This document shows, one piece after another, positions 30,305-40,653 of a DNA stretch of 64,000 nucleotides; the stretch's first letter is position 1, and the number at the start of each line of letters is the position of its first letter. The DNA is from Klebsiella pneumoniae (GTDB lineage: Bacteria > Pseudomonadota > Gammaproteobacteria > Pseudomonadales > Pseudohongiellaceae): the NCBI GenBank assembly GCA_945877175.1, contig CAMCRC010000003.1, positions 1-64,000 of the forward strand, in the 5' to 3' direction. The notes under the pieces are model-generated. The model was not told where the DNA came from. It searched no databases and worked only from the letters and a program-made list of their open reading frames with translations. Position numbers and translations under genes: made by a program.

Positions 30305-31140
30305 TGGATATCGATTTTTCGCTGGTGTTGCTGGTGCTGGTGATGCTGACCGGCGCCGTTGCCCTGTTTGATCGCATGATCAATGCAGAGCCCCGCCGAC
30401 AGGCGGTCGAGAAACTCAAGGCGGTTCAACAGCCCCCCAGTGAGGCGCTCGCAAATGCCATTGCCGTTGCGGAGCAGGAGCCGGTGGTCGTCGAGTATGC
30501 CAAGTCTTTTTTCCCAGTGTTGCTGATCGTATTGGTCCTGCGCTCCTTTCTTGTGGAACCCTTTCAAATTCCGTCCGGCTCCATGATTCCCACCCTGGAA
30601 GTGGGCGACTTCATCCTGGTGAACAAATTTACCTACGGATTGCGCCTGCCCGTGGTCGGAACCAAGATCGTTGCCATGAATGATCCGAAACGAGGCGAAG
30701 TGATGGTGTTCATTCCGCCGCACGACAGCCGCTATTTCATCAAACGGGTAGTTGGTTTGCCTGGTGATACCATTCGCTATGAAGACAAAGTGCTGTACAT
30801 CAATGACGAACGTGTAGTCTCCGAGCCGATTGACCAGGTTGAAATCGAGATGCCCAATGGCATGATGCAGAGCGGAATCCTGCTCACCGAAAAGCTGGGT
30901 GAGGTGGATCATGAAACTCAAATCATGAATGCCCCATCGCGCGATGGTGGACGGACGGTCTGGGTAGTGCCGGAAGGGCACTACTTCATGATGGGTGACA
31001 ATCGAGACAACAGTGCGGACAGCCGGGTCTGGGGGGCGGTGCCGGAACAGAACATCGTGGGCAAGGCCTTTGCTGTGTGGATGCACAAAGAGGCTGGCTG
31101 GAGCCTGCCTTCCTTCAGCCGCAATGGATTGATTCTCTGA
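30304..31140 (+). CDS. lepB: Signal peptidase I
   Basis: PSGSMIPTLEVGDFILVNKF, FIKRVVGLPGD, MMGDNRDNSADSR; TGATG overlap with lepA. Confidence 0.97.
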   Translation: MDIDFSLVLLVLVMLTGAVALFDRMINAEPRRQAVEKLKAVQQPPSEALANAIAVAEQEPVVVEYAKSFFPVLLIVLVLRSFLVEPFQIPSGSMIPTLEVGDFILVNKFTYGLRLPVVGTKIVAMNDPKRGEVMVFIPPHDSRYFIKRVVGLPGDTIRYEDKVLYINDERVVSEPIDQVEIEMPNGMMQSGILLTEKLGEVDHETQIMNAPSRDGGRTVWVVPEGHYFMMGDNRDNSADSRVWGAVPEQNIVGKAFAVWMHKEAGWSLPSFSRNGLIL

Positions 31141-31246
31141 AACGCGCACTGTGTCGCGGTTCGGCAGTGCTTCGACTCTATAATGTCCCGGGTCAAACAC
31201 AGGGGATCCACGCTGCGTCGGGATCGTCTCTTTCCAGGAGAGTGCC

Positions 31247-31624
31247 ATGAAGAATCTGTACCTGCCCATGCCAGATTTGCAGCGTGGATTTTCGAAGTTC
31301 GGCCTGCTGATGATGCTGGTCCTGCTTGTCAGCGGACTGACATTCGGGCTGAAAATATTGCCGGTGTATCTGGACCATAATTTCGTGAAAGGCGTGGCCG
31401 AAGAGCTGATCGCAGATGGTCGGGCGGCAACCCTGACGCAGGGCGAGATTCGCGAAGAGATAGCCAATGGTCTGCGTGTCAACAATGTCCGCGACTTCAA
31501 TCTCAACAGCGTCACGCTGGAGCGCGAGAACGCCGAACCTGTCCTTGTCATAGAGTACGAACGCCGTGTCCCTCTGGTGGCCAATATTGATGTCGTCATC
31601 AGCTTTGACGATCGAATCGAATAA
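31247..31624 (+). CDS. DUF4845-like membrane protein
   Basis: 125 aa with one TM; conserved position between lepB and rnc. Confidence 0.85.
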   Translation: MKNLYLPMPDLQRGFSKFGLLMMLVLLVSGLTFGLKILPVYLDHNFVKGVAEELIADGRAATLTQGEIREEIANGLRVNNVRDFNLNSVTLERENAEPVLVIEYERRVPLVANIDVVISFDDRIE

Positions 31625-32299
31625 ATGACGGCGCCGCTTCGACACCTCGAGAAAGGCGTCGCCTATCAGTTCAAGGACGCTGCGATTGCCGAACAGGCGT
31701 TGACTCATCGCAGTGCCAATCGTCTGAACAACGAGCGTCTGGAGTTTCTGGGCGACTCAGTGCTCGGTTTCCTTATCGCTGAAGAGCTGTTCTTGCGCTT
31801 TCCATTGGCTCCGGAAGGGGAGCTGAGCCGCATGCGTGCAGGACTTGTGAATCAGCAGAGTCTTGCCGACATCGCCACGCGCCTGGGGATCGGAGAGCTG
31901 CTGATCCTCGGCCCGGGCGAGCTCAAATCCGGGGGGCGTCAGCGCGCGTCGATTCTGGCTGATGCATTGGAAGCGGTACTTGGTGCCATTTACAGCGACG
32001 GAGGCCTGGACGCCTGCCGCGCCTGCGTGCTCCGCTTGTTTGCCGGGCAGTTTCTCAAACATGTCAGCTCCGAGCTGCACAAGGACGCCAAAACCCAGCT
32101 GCAGGAGACGCTGCAGGCCCGCGCATTGCCTGTGCCCCGGTACGAAGTCGTCACAGTGGAAGGCACTGATCACGAACAGATATTCGTCGTGTCCTGCCAC
32201 GTCACACTATTGCCGAACGCGACGACAGGCAAAGGTCGCAACCGCAGGCTCGCGGAGCAGGATGCTGCGGGTCAGGCACTGCGGGCCATCGAGTCATGA
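31625..32299 (+). CDS. rnc: Ribonuclease III
   Basis: LTHRSANRLNNERLEFLGDSVLGFLIAEELF; dsRBD at C-term. Confidence 0.97.
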   Translation: MTAPLRHLEKGVAYQFKDAAIAEQALTHRSANRLNNERLEFLGDSVLGFLIAEELFLRFPLAPEGELSRMRAGLVNQQSLADIATRLGIGELLILGPGELKSGGRQRASILADALEAVLGAIYSDGGLDACRACVLRLFAGQFLKHVSSELHKDAKTQLQETLQARALPVPRYEVVTVEGTDHEQIFVVSCHVTLLPNATTGKGRNRRLAEQDAAGQALRAIES

Positions 32300-33240
32300 A
32301 ACTCTCCACCTATGAAGATCCGCTTATGACAATGCAGGATGATACTCAGAATCAGGAGCGCTGTGGCTTCATCGCCATCGTGGGCCGCCCCAACGTCGGC
32401 AAGTCCACGTTGCTCAATCATCTCCTCGAACAGAAAATCAGTATTACTTCGCGCAAGCCACAGACAACGCGACATCGCATTCTTGGCATCAAGACAGTAG
32501 GTTCTCTGCAGTTTGTCTACGTGGACACGCCAGGCATTCACAAGAGCCAGAAAAAAGCGATCAATCGCGTCATGAACAACACGGCGACCAGTGCGCTGGA
32601 TGGTGTGGATGTAGTGCTGTTTGTCGTCGAGCGCATGGTGTTCAATGAAGAAGATGAAATGGTGCTCGAGGCTCTGAAGAAGGTGAAGGTGCCTGTTCTT
32701 CTCCTTATCAACAAGTGTGACCTGCTGGAATCACCCGGACGTCTGCTGCCGCATATTGAACGGATGGCAAAGAAGCGCGAATTCGCTGAGATCATCCCGC
32801 TGTCCGTACTCTCCAACCACAATCTGGATGCAGTGGAGAAATGCGTGGAGAAGTATCTGCCTCTTGGCCCATTTCTGTATCCTGTAGATCAGGTGACCGA
32901 TCGCAGCTCGCGTTTTCTGGCAGCCGAGATCATTCGCGAGAAGATAACGCGACAACTTGGTGATGAATTGCCTTATGAAGTTACTGTGGAAATTGAGAAA
33001 TACACCATACAGGACGGGATTGTGCACATTCACGGCCTGGTGCTGGTGGACAAGGAAAGTCAGAAGCAGATCATCATCGGTACGCGGGGAGCGCGCATGA
33101 AAACGATCGGCAGCGCCGCGCGGGTCGATATGGAAAAGGCCTTTGACGCAAAGGTCATGTTGAACCTCTGGGTCAAGGTCAAGAGCGGCTGGGCTGACGA
33201 CGAACGCGCCTTGCAGAGTCTTGGTTATCACATCGACTGA
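32296..33240 (+). CDS. era: GTPase Era
   Basis: GFIAIVGRPNVGKSTLLNHLLEQKISITSRKPQTTRHRILG; DTPGIH; ATGA overlap with rnc. Confidence 0.97.
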   Translation: MKLSTYEDPLMTMQDDTQNQERCGFIAIVGRPNVGKSTLLNHLLEQKISITSRKPQTTRHRILGIKTVGSLQFVYVDTPGIHKSQKKAINRVMNNTATSALDGVDVVLFVVERMVFNEEDEMVLEALKKVKVPVLLLINKCDLLESPGRLLPHIERMAKKREFAEIIPLSVLSNHNLDAVEKCVEKYLPLGPFLYPVDQVTDRSSRFLAAEIIREKITRQLGDELPYEVTVEIEKYTIQDGIVHIHGLVLVDKESQKQIIIGTRGARMKTIGSAARVDMEKAFDAKVMLNLWVKVKSGWADDERALQSLGYHID

Positions 33241-33257
33241 TTGCGGAGGGCAGGGCG

Positions 33258-33989
33258 ATGATCGCCAGGATCGAATTGCAGCCTGCGTGGGTACTGCATG
33301 CTCAGCCCTTTCAGAACACCAGTCTGCTGGTGGATTTTTTCAGCCTGGACTACGGGCGAGTGCGAGCTGTCGCCAAGGGAGCGCGGCGCCCAAACGCCCG
33401 CAACAAAGCGCTGTTGCAACCATTTCAGCCGCTGCTTGTAAGCATGATGGGGCGCAACGATCTCAAGAATCTCACCGCCATCGAAGTCAGTCATGGGGCG
33501 TTCAGTCTGCATGGCACGCGCTTGTTCAGTGGGCTATATCTGAATGAATTGCTGGTGCGATTGCTGATGAGTCATGAACCTCAGGCAGATTTGTACCGCT
33601 CCTACCAGCAGGCAATCATTGGCTTGAGCACGGATCGAGATGTCATGGCCGTGCTGCGACGTTTCGAGCTCGATCTACTGGACGCTCTCGGATACGGACT
33701 CAATCTCCACGAAGATTGCAGGTCTGGCGAGCCAATCACAGAGGAGGGACGTTATCTCTTTCTGGCCGATGAAGGTTTTGAGCGTCTTGCGGTTCATTCT
33801 GATGCGCACGCGCTCTCTCAAACTCTGTTCAGCGGCGCAGAAATCTGTGCCCTGCGCAGTGGCGAATTTGCTGAAAAATCCCATGGTCGTGCCGCGATGC
33901 GTCTGACGCGAATCGCGTTGCAACGCTTGCTGGGGGACAAGCCGCTCGTGAGTCGAGAGCTGTTCCAGTCGCTGCGCCCCCGGGAATGA
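33258..33989 (+). CDS. recO: DNA repair protein RecO
   Basis: PAWVLHAQPFQNTSLLVDFFSLDYGRVRAVAKGARRPNA; downstream of era. Confidence 0.94.
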   Translation: MIARIELQPAWVLHAQPFQNTSLLVDFFSLDYGRVRAVAKGARRPNARNKALLQPFQPLLVSMMGRNDLKNLTAIEVSHGAFSLHGTRLFSGLYLNELLVRLLMSHEPQADLYRSYQQAIIGLSTDRDVMAVLRRFELDLLDALGYGLNLHEDCRSGEPITEEGRYLFLADEGFERLAVHSDAHALSQTLFSGAEICALRSGEFAEKSHGRAAMRLTRIALQRLLGDKPLVSRELFQSLRPRE

Positions 33990-34067
33990 TTTTACGGCCC
34001 CGCGGTTTACTTTCAGGCCAAGACAATAAAAGGTAAAATCTCGCCAAATTTTAAGTGAGACACCTTG

Positions 34068-34961
34068 ATGTCCTTTACCTACCCGCTGATCGAATCCCAG
34101 ATAGGCAACACGCCGCTTGTCAAACTCGCGCGCTTGCCTGGCGTCACCAGCAATACACTTCTGGTCAAACTTGAAGGCAATAATCCTGCCGGGTCCGTCA
34201 AGGACCGTCCCGCCTACAACATGATTCTGCAGGCTGAATTGCGCGGCGATATACATCCGGGCGATACCCTCATCGAGGCGACCAGTGGCAATACCGGCAT
34301 AGCACTCGCAATGGTCTGCGCGGTCAAGGGCTACCGTCTCATCCTGATCATGCCAGAGAACATGTCCGCTGAAAGACGTGCGTCGATGTCTGCCTACGGT
34401 GCTCAGCTGATTCTCGTAACCGAAGTACAGGGCATGGAAGGTGCTCGTGACCTGGCTCAGCGCATGTCCCGGGAAGGGCGGGGCAAAGTGCTGGATCAGT
34501 TTGCCAATCCGGACAATCCCAATGCCCACTATCTGCATACCGGTCCCGAGATCTGGCGTGATACCAATGGCACTGTTACGCATTTTGTCTGTTCCATGGG
34601 CACAACAGGCACCATCATGGGCGTTTCGCGTTATTTGAAGGAAAAAAATCCTGCAATTGCCATTGTGGGTCTCCAGCCACGTGAAGGCTCGCGCATTCCC
34701 GGGATCAGGCGCTGGCCGGTGGAATACCTGCCTTCCATTTTCGATGCTTCGCGCGTAGACAAGATCATGGACATCGATCAGGCGGATGCCGAGAACACCA
34801 TGCGAGCGCTCGCCAGAGAGGAAGGTATCTTTTGCGGAGTATCGTCTGGAGGCTCGGTGTTTGCAGCGCTGGAATTGAGCAAGACGCTGAGCAATGCCGT
34901 CATAGTGGCGATCGTCTGTGATCGAGGTGACAGATATCTTTCAACGGGTGTATTTGCCTGA
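34068..34961 (+). CDS. cysM: Cysteine synthase B
   Basis: YPLIESQIGNTPLVKLARLPG...LEGNNPAGSVKDRPA...EATSGNTGIALAMV. Confidence 0.96.
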   Translation: MSFTYPLIESQIGNTPLVKLARLPGVTSNTLLVKLEGNNPAGSVKDRPAYNMILQAELRGDIHPGDTLIEATSGNTGIALAMVCAVKGYRLILIMPENMSAERRASMSAYGAQLILVTEVQGMEGARDLAQRMSREGRGKVLDQFANPDNPNAHYLHTGPEIWRDTNGTVTHFVCSMGTTGTIMGVSRYLKEKNPAIAIVGLQPREGSRIPGIRRWPVEYLPSIFDASRVDKIMDIDQADAENTMRALAREEGIFCGVSSGGSVFAALELSKTLSNAVIVAIVCDRGDRYLSTGVFA

Positions 34962-35048
34962 TCGCCCCTTCCGAATTCATGCGCCGAGTCATTGATGCTG
35001 ACCCTGCGTGCCTCCAATGTATGTGCAGATGAGCACCAGGAACAACGT

Positions 35049-36425
35049 ATGAAGAACGCAAGACGCCGCAACAAACTGCCCACTGATGCCTTGGAGCTGC
35101 AAATTCAGCGCCTCAGTCACGACGGGCGCGGCATTGCCAGTATCGAAGGCAAGATTGCCTTCGTCGATGGTGCACTGACCGGTGAGACCGTCAAGGCGCT
35201 CTATGTCGCTCGCCACAAGCAGTACGACGAGCTGCGGGCACAGGAAATTCTGGTGTCGGCCAGCGAGAGGGTGCAGCCTCCCTGTGCCCATGCCAGCGTA
35301 TGTGGAGGCTGTGCAATGCAGCATTTGCATCCCGACGCTCAGGTGCTGTTGAAGGAGCGGGTCCTGCACGAACAAATGCAGCACATTGGCGGACTCACCC
35401 AGTATGAGCACATGCCAGCCATTCGTAGCCAGAGTGTTGCCTATCGCCGCAAGGCGCGACTGGCCGTGCGCTATGTCACCAAGAAAGAGTCCATGCTGGT
35501 AGGGTTTCGCGAGAAGAACAGCACTTTCATTGCGCAGATGACCGACTGTGCGGTGCTCAACCAGAAAGTGTCAGGCTTGATCGCGCCGCTGCGCGTCTTT
35601 CTGGCTGCGCTGGAGTGCCGGTTCACGATTCCGCAGATTGAAGTGGCCGTCGGAGAGCTCCCAACAACGTCGGCAGAGGGCATCCATCCAGCGGAAGATG
35701 TGGTGTTGATCGTGCGACATCTGGAGCCATTGTCCGCAGAGGATCACGAAGCGTTTCTGCAGTTCGCGCGGGACCATGCCGTGCAGATGTACTTTCAACC
35801 GAAGGGACCGGACTCAGTGCACAAGGCCTGGCCTGTTGATGGCGGTGACAGGCTCTATTACCACTTGCCGGATTTCGGTCTGCGCATGGCGTTTCATCCG
35901 ACTGATTTCACACAGGTCAATGGTGAGCTCAATCGGCACATGATAAACCGTGCACTCACCATGCTTGATCCGCAGGAAGATGAACAGATTCTCGACTTGT
36001 TTTGCGGCCTGGGCAATTTCACGTTGCCACTGGCAACACGCAGTCGGTATGTGGTTGGCGTTGAAGGCAGCGAGGAGATGGTCAGGCGTGGGTTTGAAAA
36101 CGCACGTGAGAACGGCCTCAACAACGTCGAATTTCACGCAGCGAATCTGTGCGAGGACTTCGGAGCCAGTAGCTGGGCCGCGCGCAGATACGACAAGATC
36201 CTGCTCGACCCGCCACGCTCAGGAGCTCTGGAAATCATTCCCGTCGTGGCAGCGCTGGGTGCCCGCAAGATTCTTTATATCTCCTGCAATCCTGCAACAC
36301 TGGCGCGCGATGCCGGAGAGCTTGTAAAGCATGGCTATGTGCTCACCCGGGCTGGAGTCATGGACATGTTTCCACATACATCGCATGTTGAGTCCATTGC
36401 CGAGTTCGTGCTCGCCAAGTCCTGA
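35049..36425 (+). CDS. rlmD: 23S rRNA (uracil-1939-C5)-methyltransferase
   Basis: TRAM-like N-term; Fe-S Cys motif CAHASVCGGCAMQHL; LDLFCGLGNFTLPLA; DPPRSGA; SCNPATLARD. Confidence 0.95.
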   Translation: MKNARRRNKLPTDALELQIQRLSHDGRGIASIEGKIAFVDGALTGETVKALYVARHKQYDELRAQEILVSASERVQPPCAHASVCGGCAMQHLHPDAQVLLKERVLHEQMQHIGGLTQYEHMPAIRSQSVAYRRKARLAVRYVTKKESMLVGFREKNSTFIAQMTDCAVLNQKVSGLIAPLRVFLAALECRFTIPQIEVAVGELPTTSAEGIHPAEDVVLIVRHLEPLSAEDHEAFLQFARDHAVQMYFQPKGPDSVHKAWPVDGGDRLYYHLPDFGLRMAFHPTDFTQVNGELNRHMINRALTMLDPQEDEQILDLFCGLGNFTLPLATRSRYVVGVEGSEEMVRRGFENARENGLNNVEFHAANLCEDFGASSWAARRYDKILLDPPRSGALEIIPVVAALGARKILYISCNPATLARDAGELVKHGYVLTRAGVMDMFPHTSHVESIAEFVLAKS

Positions 36426-36453
36426 AATTCCTGCTGAGAGTTGGTGTCGCCCC

Positions 36454-38715
36454 ATGGTTCAGGTACGAGAAAGTCACAAGTTCAACCCCGATGGCAGTAT
36501 CTGCTTCGAAGAGTGGCTTGCCACATTGCAGTTGCGCGGCACACTCGATCACCACGAACGTATCCGGCGTGCCTGCGAGCTCAGCTGGGATGCGGAACAA
36601 CGGGCGCGCGCGACAAATACCGTATGGGCCGGACGCAACAGCTATCTTACCGGTCTAGAGATGGCAGAAATACTTGTGGAGTTGCGTCTCGACAGCGAAG
36701 CGCTGATTGCATCCATCTTGTACCGCAGTGTGCGGGAGTCGCGTGTCACTCTTGATTCACTGCGGACGGAATTCGGGGATGAAGTAGCAAAGCTGGTGGA
36801 GGGCGTACAGCGAATGGCCGCCATCAACGAGACTGACACCTCCCGTACCCGTGTCCTCGGCCAGTCCGGAGATCAGGTAGAGAATGTTCGCAAAATGCTG
36901 CTCGCACTTATTGATGATGTGCGTGTGGCTCTGATCAAGCTTGCCGAACGCACCTGTGCGCTGCGTGCAGTCAAGAACGCGCCTGAAGAGCGGCGTCAAC
37001 GAGTGGCGCGCGAAGTGTTCGAGATTTACGTCCCACTTGCTCATCGGCTGGGTATCGGACAGTTGAAGTGGGAGCTGGAAGACCTGTCATTCCGATACCT
37101 GCAGGAAGACAATTACAAGCGAATTGCCAGTCTGCTGGATGAGCGTCGCGTGGATCGCGAACGATTCGTCGTGGAAGTGACCGAAGAGCTGCGCCGGCAG
37201 CTGGACCGGGCCAATATTGATGCGGAAGTGACAGGGCGCGCAAAGAATATCTACAGCATCTGGCGCAAGATGCAGGCGAAGAAACTCGATTTCTCGCAGA
37301 TATTCGATATCCGTGCAGTACGCATTCTGGTGCCTGAAGTTCGCGACTGCTATGCCACGCTTGGCATCGTGCATAACCTCTGGCGCGTGATACCCAATGA
37401 GTTCGATGACTATATCGCGACCCCGAAGGAGAACGGCTACCAGTCCCTGCATACCGCTGTCATTGGTCCTGACAAGAAAGTTTTCGAGATTCAGATCCGC
37501 ACTTTCGCAATGGATGAAGATGCAGAGCTGGGTGTCTGCGCTCACTGGCGCTACAAGGAAGGCATCACGGATCCGCATTACAAGGACAGCTTCGACGACA
37601 AGATTGCGTGGCTGCGGCAGTTGCTGGCCTGGCATGACGAGATGGGGATGGTGGGTGGTTTGGCGGAGCAGCTTCGCAGCGACTCTTCTACGCCTGATCG
37701 CATCTATGTGTTCACGCCTGAAGGCCATGTCGTGGATATGATGATGGGTGCCACGCCTCTCGATTTCGCCTATTACGTACATACCGAAATTGGCAACAAA
37801 TGCTGCGGCGCTCGCGTGAATGGCAAGACGGTTCCTCTGAGCTATCGACTGCAAACTGGCGACCGGGTGGAAGTGCTTGCAGATGAACAGAGCACTCCGA
37901 GTCGCGACTGGCTCAAGCCCGGGTTGGGTTACGCCAATACGCCGCGTGCTCAAGCCAAGCTGATTCAATGGTTCAAGACACAAGGGCGCGAGCAGAACGT
38001 CAACCATGGTCGCGCACTGCTTGCAGAGGAGTTCGAGCGTCTTGCTGTGGCCCATCCCAATTATCGTGACCTAGCCCGTAAATTGGGCTGCAAGAATGAA
38101 GAGGGACTGTTCGCGGCGGTGGGCGTCAGTGCCATCGGAGTGGACGAAGTGATTGCCGCAGTTCAGGAACTTTTGCAATTGCTGTGTGTTCTCGAAGAAT
38201 CCCGCCTTGCGGCGGAGTCGCCGGTGCAGCAGACACATGTCTTTGGTGCGGGACGTTTCTCCACTCAGCTCGCCAGCTGTTGCTCCCCAATGGAAGGGGA
38301 TCCTGTAGTTGGCTGTCTGAGTGAAGACAATCATGTGGTTGTTCACAGACCTGATTGTCCAGTGGCGCTGCATTACCAGCTCGAGAGCGACGAGAATTTC
38401 ATTGAAGTGCAGTGGGGTGACGGGCGGCGCATCAGCATGCTGGTGGAGCTGTACATTCTGGCCTATGACCGAGCAGGTCTGTTGCGCGACATCACCACTA
38501 TTCTGGCGGATGCGCAGATAGAAGTGATGGAAGTCAATACGCGCACCGATCGAAACTCTGGTACCGCCCGTATGAGCCTGCAGGTGGAAGTGGATTCCTA
38601 TCCGGTGCTTTCGAGAGTTCTCGAAAAAATCAGCCGATTGAACAATGTCATTGAGGCTCGCCGAGTAGTCGCTGGCAGCTCTCCCGACTTGCCAACACCA
38701 ACAAGCTACGCGTGA
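36454..38715 (+). CDS. relA: GTP pyrophosphokinase RelA
   Basis: 754 aa from ATG 36454; IYSIWRKMQAKKLDFSQIFDIRAVRILV, TPKENGYQSLHTAVIG, TGS and ACT domains. Confidence 0.95.
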   Translation: MVQVRESHKFNPDGSICFEEWLATLQLRGTLDHHERIRRACELSWDAEQRARATNTVWAGRNSYLTGLEMAEILVELRLDSEALIASILYRSVRESRVTLDSLRTEFGDEVAKLVEGVQRMAAINETDTSRTRVLGQSGDQVENVRKMLLALIDDVRVALIKLAERTCALRAVKNAPEERRQRVAREVFEIYVPLAHRLGIGQLKWELEDLSFRYLQEDNYKRIASLLDERRVDRERFVVEVTEELRRQLDRANIDAEVTGRAKNIYSIWRKMQAKKLDFSQIFDIRAVRILVPEVRDCYATLGIVHNLWRVIPNEFDDYIATPKENGYQSLHTAVIGPDKKVFEIQIRTFAMDEDAELGVCAHWRYKEGITDPHYKDSFDDKIAWLRQLLAWHDEMGMVGGLAEQLRSDSSTPDRIYVFTPEGHVVDMMMGATPLDFAYYVHTEIGNKCCGARVNGKTVPLSYRLQTGDRVEVLADEQSTPSRDWLKPGLGYANTPRAQAKLIQWFKTQGREQNVNHGRALLAEEFERLAVAHPNYRDLARKLGCKNEEGLFAAVGVSAIGVDEVIAAVQELLQLLCVLEESRLAAESPVQQTHVFGAGRFSTQLASCCSPMEGDPVVGCLSEDNHVVVHRPDCPVALHYQLESDENFIEVQWGDGRRISMLVELYILAYDRAGLLRDITTILADAQIEVMEVNTRTDRNSGTARMSLQVEVDSYPVLSRVLEKISRLNNVIEARRVVAGSSPDLPTPTSYA

Positions 38716-38745
38716 CTACTGCCAATGCACTGGAGAGCTTTGTCC

Positions 38746-39594
38746 ATGACTGATACCCCTTCACTGAGTCAACTGCTGACGGTCATGCGGCAACTTCGTG
38801 ATCCCGACCATGGGTGTGACTGGGATAGAAAGCAGACGCTTCAGTCCCTCATTGCCTACACTCTGGAAGAAGTCTATGAAGTCATTGATGCTGTCGAACG
38901 CGGTGACTTCCTGCAATTGCGCGATGAGCTTGGTGATCTGCTGTTTCAGGTAGTGTTCTATGCGCAGATCGCCAACGAGGAAGGTCGCTTCAACTTCAAT
39001 GATGTGGCCCAGGCTGTTGCAGAGAAACTCCTGCACCGCCATCCCCATGTATTTCCTGACGGCACTATGCAGAGTTTTGGCAGCGAGACTCTGGCGCTTG
39101 ACGCAGAGACGGTGGCCATTCGCTGGGAACAGATCAAGAATCTGGAGCGTGAGTTGAAAGCGTCGCGCACGCCGTCGGGAACAGTGCCCAGTGTTCTGGA
39201 TGATGTTCCTGGCACTCTCCCAGCCATGGAGCGCGGGCGCAAATTGCAGAAGCGAGCCGCATCGTTGGGGTTCGACTGGCAGGACCCGCAGCCGGTGCTT
39301 GCAAAGCTTCTTGAGGAAATTGCCGAACTTGAAGTGGAAATGAGGCGCCAGGACAAGGAAGGAATGCAGGCAGAGTTTGGCGATGTGCTGTTCAGTTGCG
39401 TCAATCTTGCGAGACATCTCGACATTGATCCCGAGACGGCGTTGCGCGCTGCCAATCGCAAGTTTGAGCAACGCTTTCGCAGTATGGAGGTTGTCGCTTT
39501 AGCGCGTCAGATGCCTTTGCATGCCATGGATATGGCAGCACTTGATGATTTGTGGAATGAGATCAAGACAGAAGAAGCCAGAAGTAAAGTTTGA
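38746..39594 (+). CDS. mazG: Nucleoside triphosphate pyrophosphohydrolase MazG
   Basis: LLTVMRQLRDPDHGCDWDRKQTLQSLIAYTLEEVYEVIDAVE...ELGDLLFQVVFYAQIA. Confidence 0.96.
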   Translation: MTDTPSLSQLLTVMRQLRDPDHGCDWDRKQTLQSLIAYTLEEVYEVIDAVERGDFLQLRDELGDLLFQVVFYAQIANEEGRFNFNDVAQAVAEKLLHRHPHVFPDGTMQSFGSETLALDAETVAIRWEQIKNLERELKASRTPSGTVPSVLDDVPGTLPAMERGRKLQKRAASLGFDWQDPQPVLAKLLEEIAELEVEMRRQDKEGMQAEFGDVLFSCVNLARHLDIDPETALRAANRKFEQRFRSMEVVALARQMPLHAMDMAALDDLWNEIKTEEARSKV

Positions 39595-39733
39595 AGGCAC
39601 GTTTGTGGCTGACCATGCGCCTCCTTGTTTCGGTGCTTGCCTTTGGTGTAAGGTCCAAATCTTTGGATTGCCGCGTTAATTTTCAATAGAAAGTCTGTCT
39701 GAAATGATTTCAGACATTATTCAGGAGTGTTTT

Positions 39734-40387
39734 ATGCGAGTGATATTGTTGGGGGCCCCTGGGGCGGGGAAGGGGACGCAGGCACAATTCATCATGACGA
39801 AGTTTGGAATACCGCAGATTTCTACAGGCGACATGCTGCGTGCGGCCGTCAAAGCGGGCAGTGCCCTCGGCTTGCAAGTAAAAGAGGTCATGGCTTCTGG
39901 TGGGCTTGTTACGGATGAAATCATCATTGCACTAGTGAAAGAGCGCATCACGCAGGCAGATTGCGCAAAAGGATTTCTGTTCGATGGTTTCCCACGCACG
40001 ATTCCCCAGGCACAAGCTATGGTGGACGCCGGTATCGCCATTGATGTCGTGGTAGAGATCGCTGTTGAAGACGAAGACATTGTAAAACGTCTTAGCGGTC
40101 GTCGCGTTCACCCCGATTCAGGACGCATTTACCACACAATCTTCAATCCTCCTGCGCGCGAAAATCTCGATGATCTGACTGGTGAGGCACTGATCCAGCG
40201 TGACGACGACAAGGAAGAAACGATTCGCAAACGCTTGCAGGTTTATCACCAGCAAACCAAGCCACTTGTCGATTTCTACAAGGATCTGCAACGCGCAGGC
40301 AGTGCAGTCAAAGTCGAGCAGCTCAATGGTGCTGTTGATGTCGAGATTGTGCGAACAGAAATTACACGCTTGCTCAGTGCCATGTAA
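39734..40387 (+). CDS. adk: Adenylate kinase
   Basis: [20 protein letters not shown]...[14 protein letters not shown]...[14 protein letters not shown]. Confidence 0.98.
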   Translation: MRVILLGAPGAGKGTQAQFIMTKFGIPQISTGDMLRAAVKAGSALGLQVKEVMASGGLVTDEIIIALVKERITQADCAKGFLFDGFPRTIPQAQAMVDAGIAIDVVVEIAVEDEDIVKRLSGRRVHPDSGRIYHTIFNPPARENLDDLTGEALIQRDDDKEETIRKRLQVYHQQTKPLVDFYKDLQRAGSAVKVEQLNGAVDVEIVRTEITRLLSAM

Positions 40388-40396
40388 TTCCCAACA

Positions 40397-40425
40397 GAGA
40401 GCGCCAGAGCAACGCTGGCGCTCTC
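40397..40425 (+). terminator. Perfect 11-bp hairpin after adk
   Basis: GAGAGCGCCAG-agcaacg-CTGGCGCTCTC; weak T tract. Confidence 0.6.
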
Positions 40426-40653
40426 ATTAAAAATGTAGATGCGCGATGCTGAATTTTCTCAAATACCCTTTCTGACATTCTTCAATTGGTTTTTTCGCAA
40501 AAAAACGCGGAATAAGTTGATTTTTTTCAAAAATTCCAAGCAGTGATGCTGTATGAGCGATATTATTTGTGCTATGGTGCGGCTCAAACAAGGCTAGGCC
40601 TCTGTTGAAGAAATTAAAGTGGTTTTGTTCCACATATTTGGAGAGATATCAGT

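Noticed and set aside
30172-31599. 475-aa antisense ORF across lepA/lepB/DUF4845
   Set aside because: Antisense to three well-supported genes; low-complexity composition, no motif.
40427-40633. 68-aa minus-strand ORF upstream of the histone-like gene
   Set aside because: No RBS or motif recognised; lies in an AT-rich promoter-like region.
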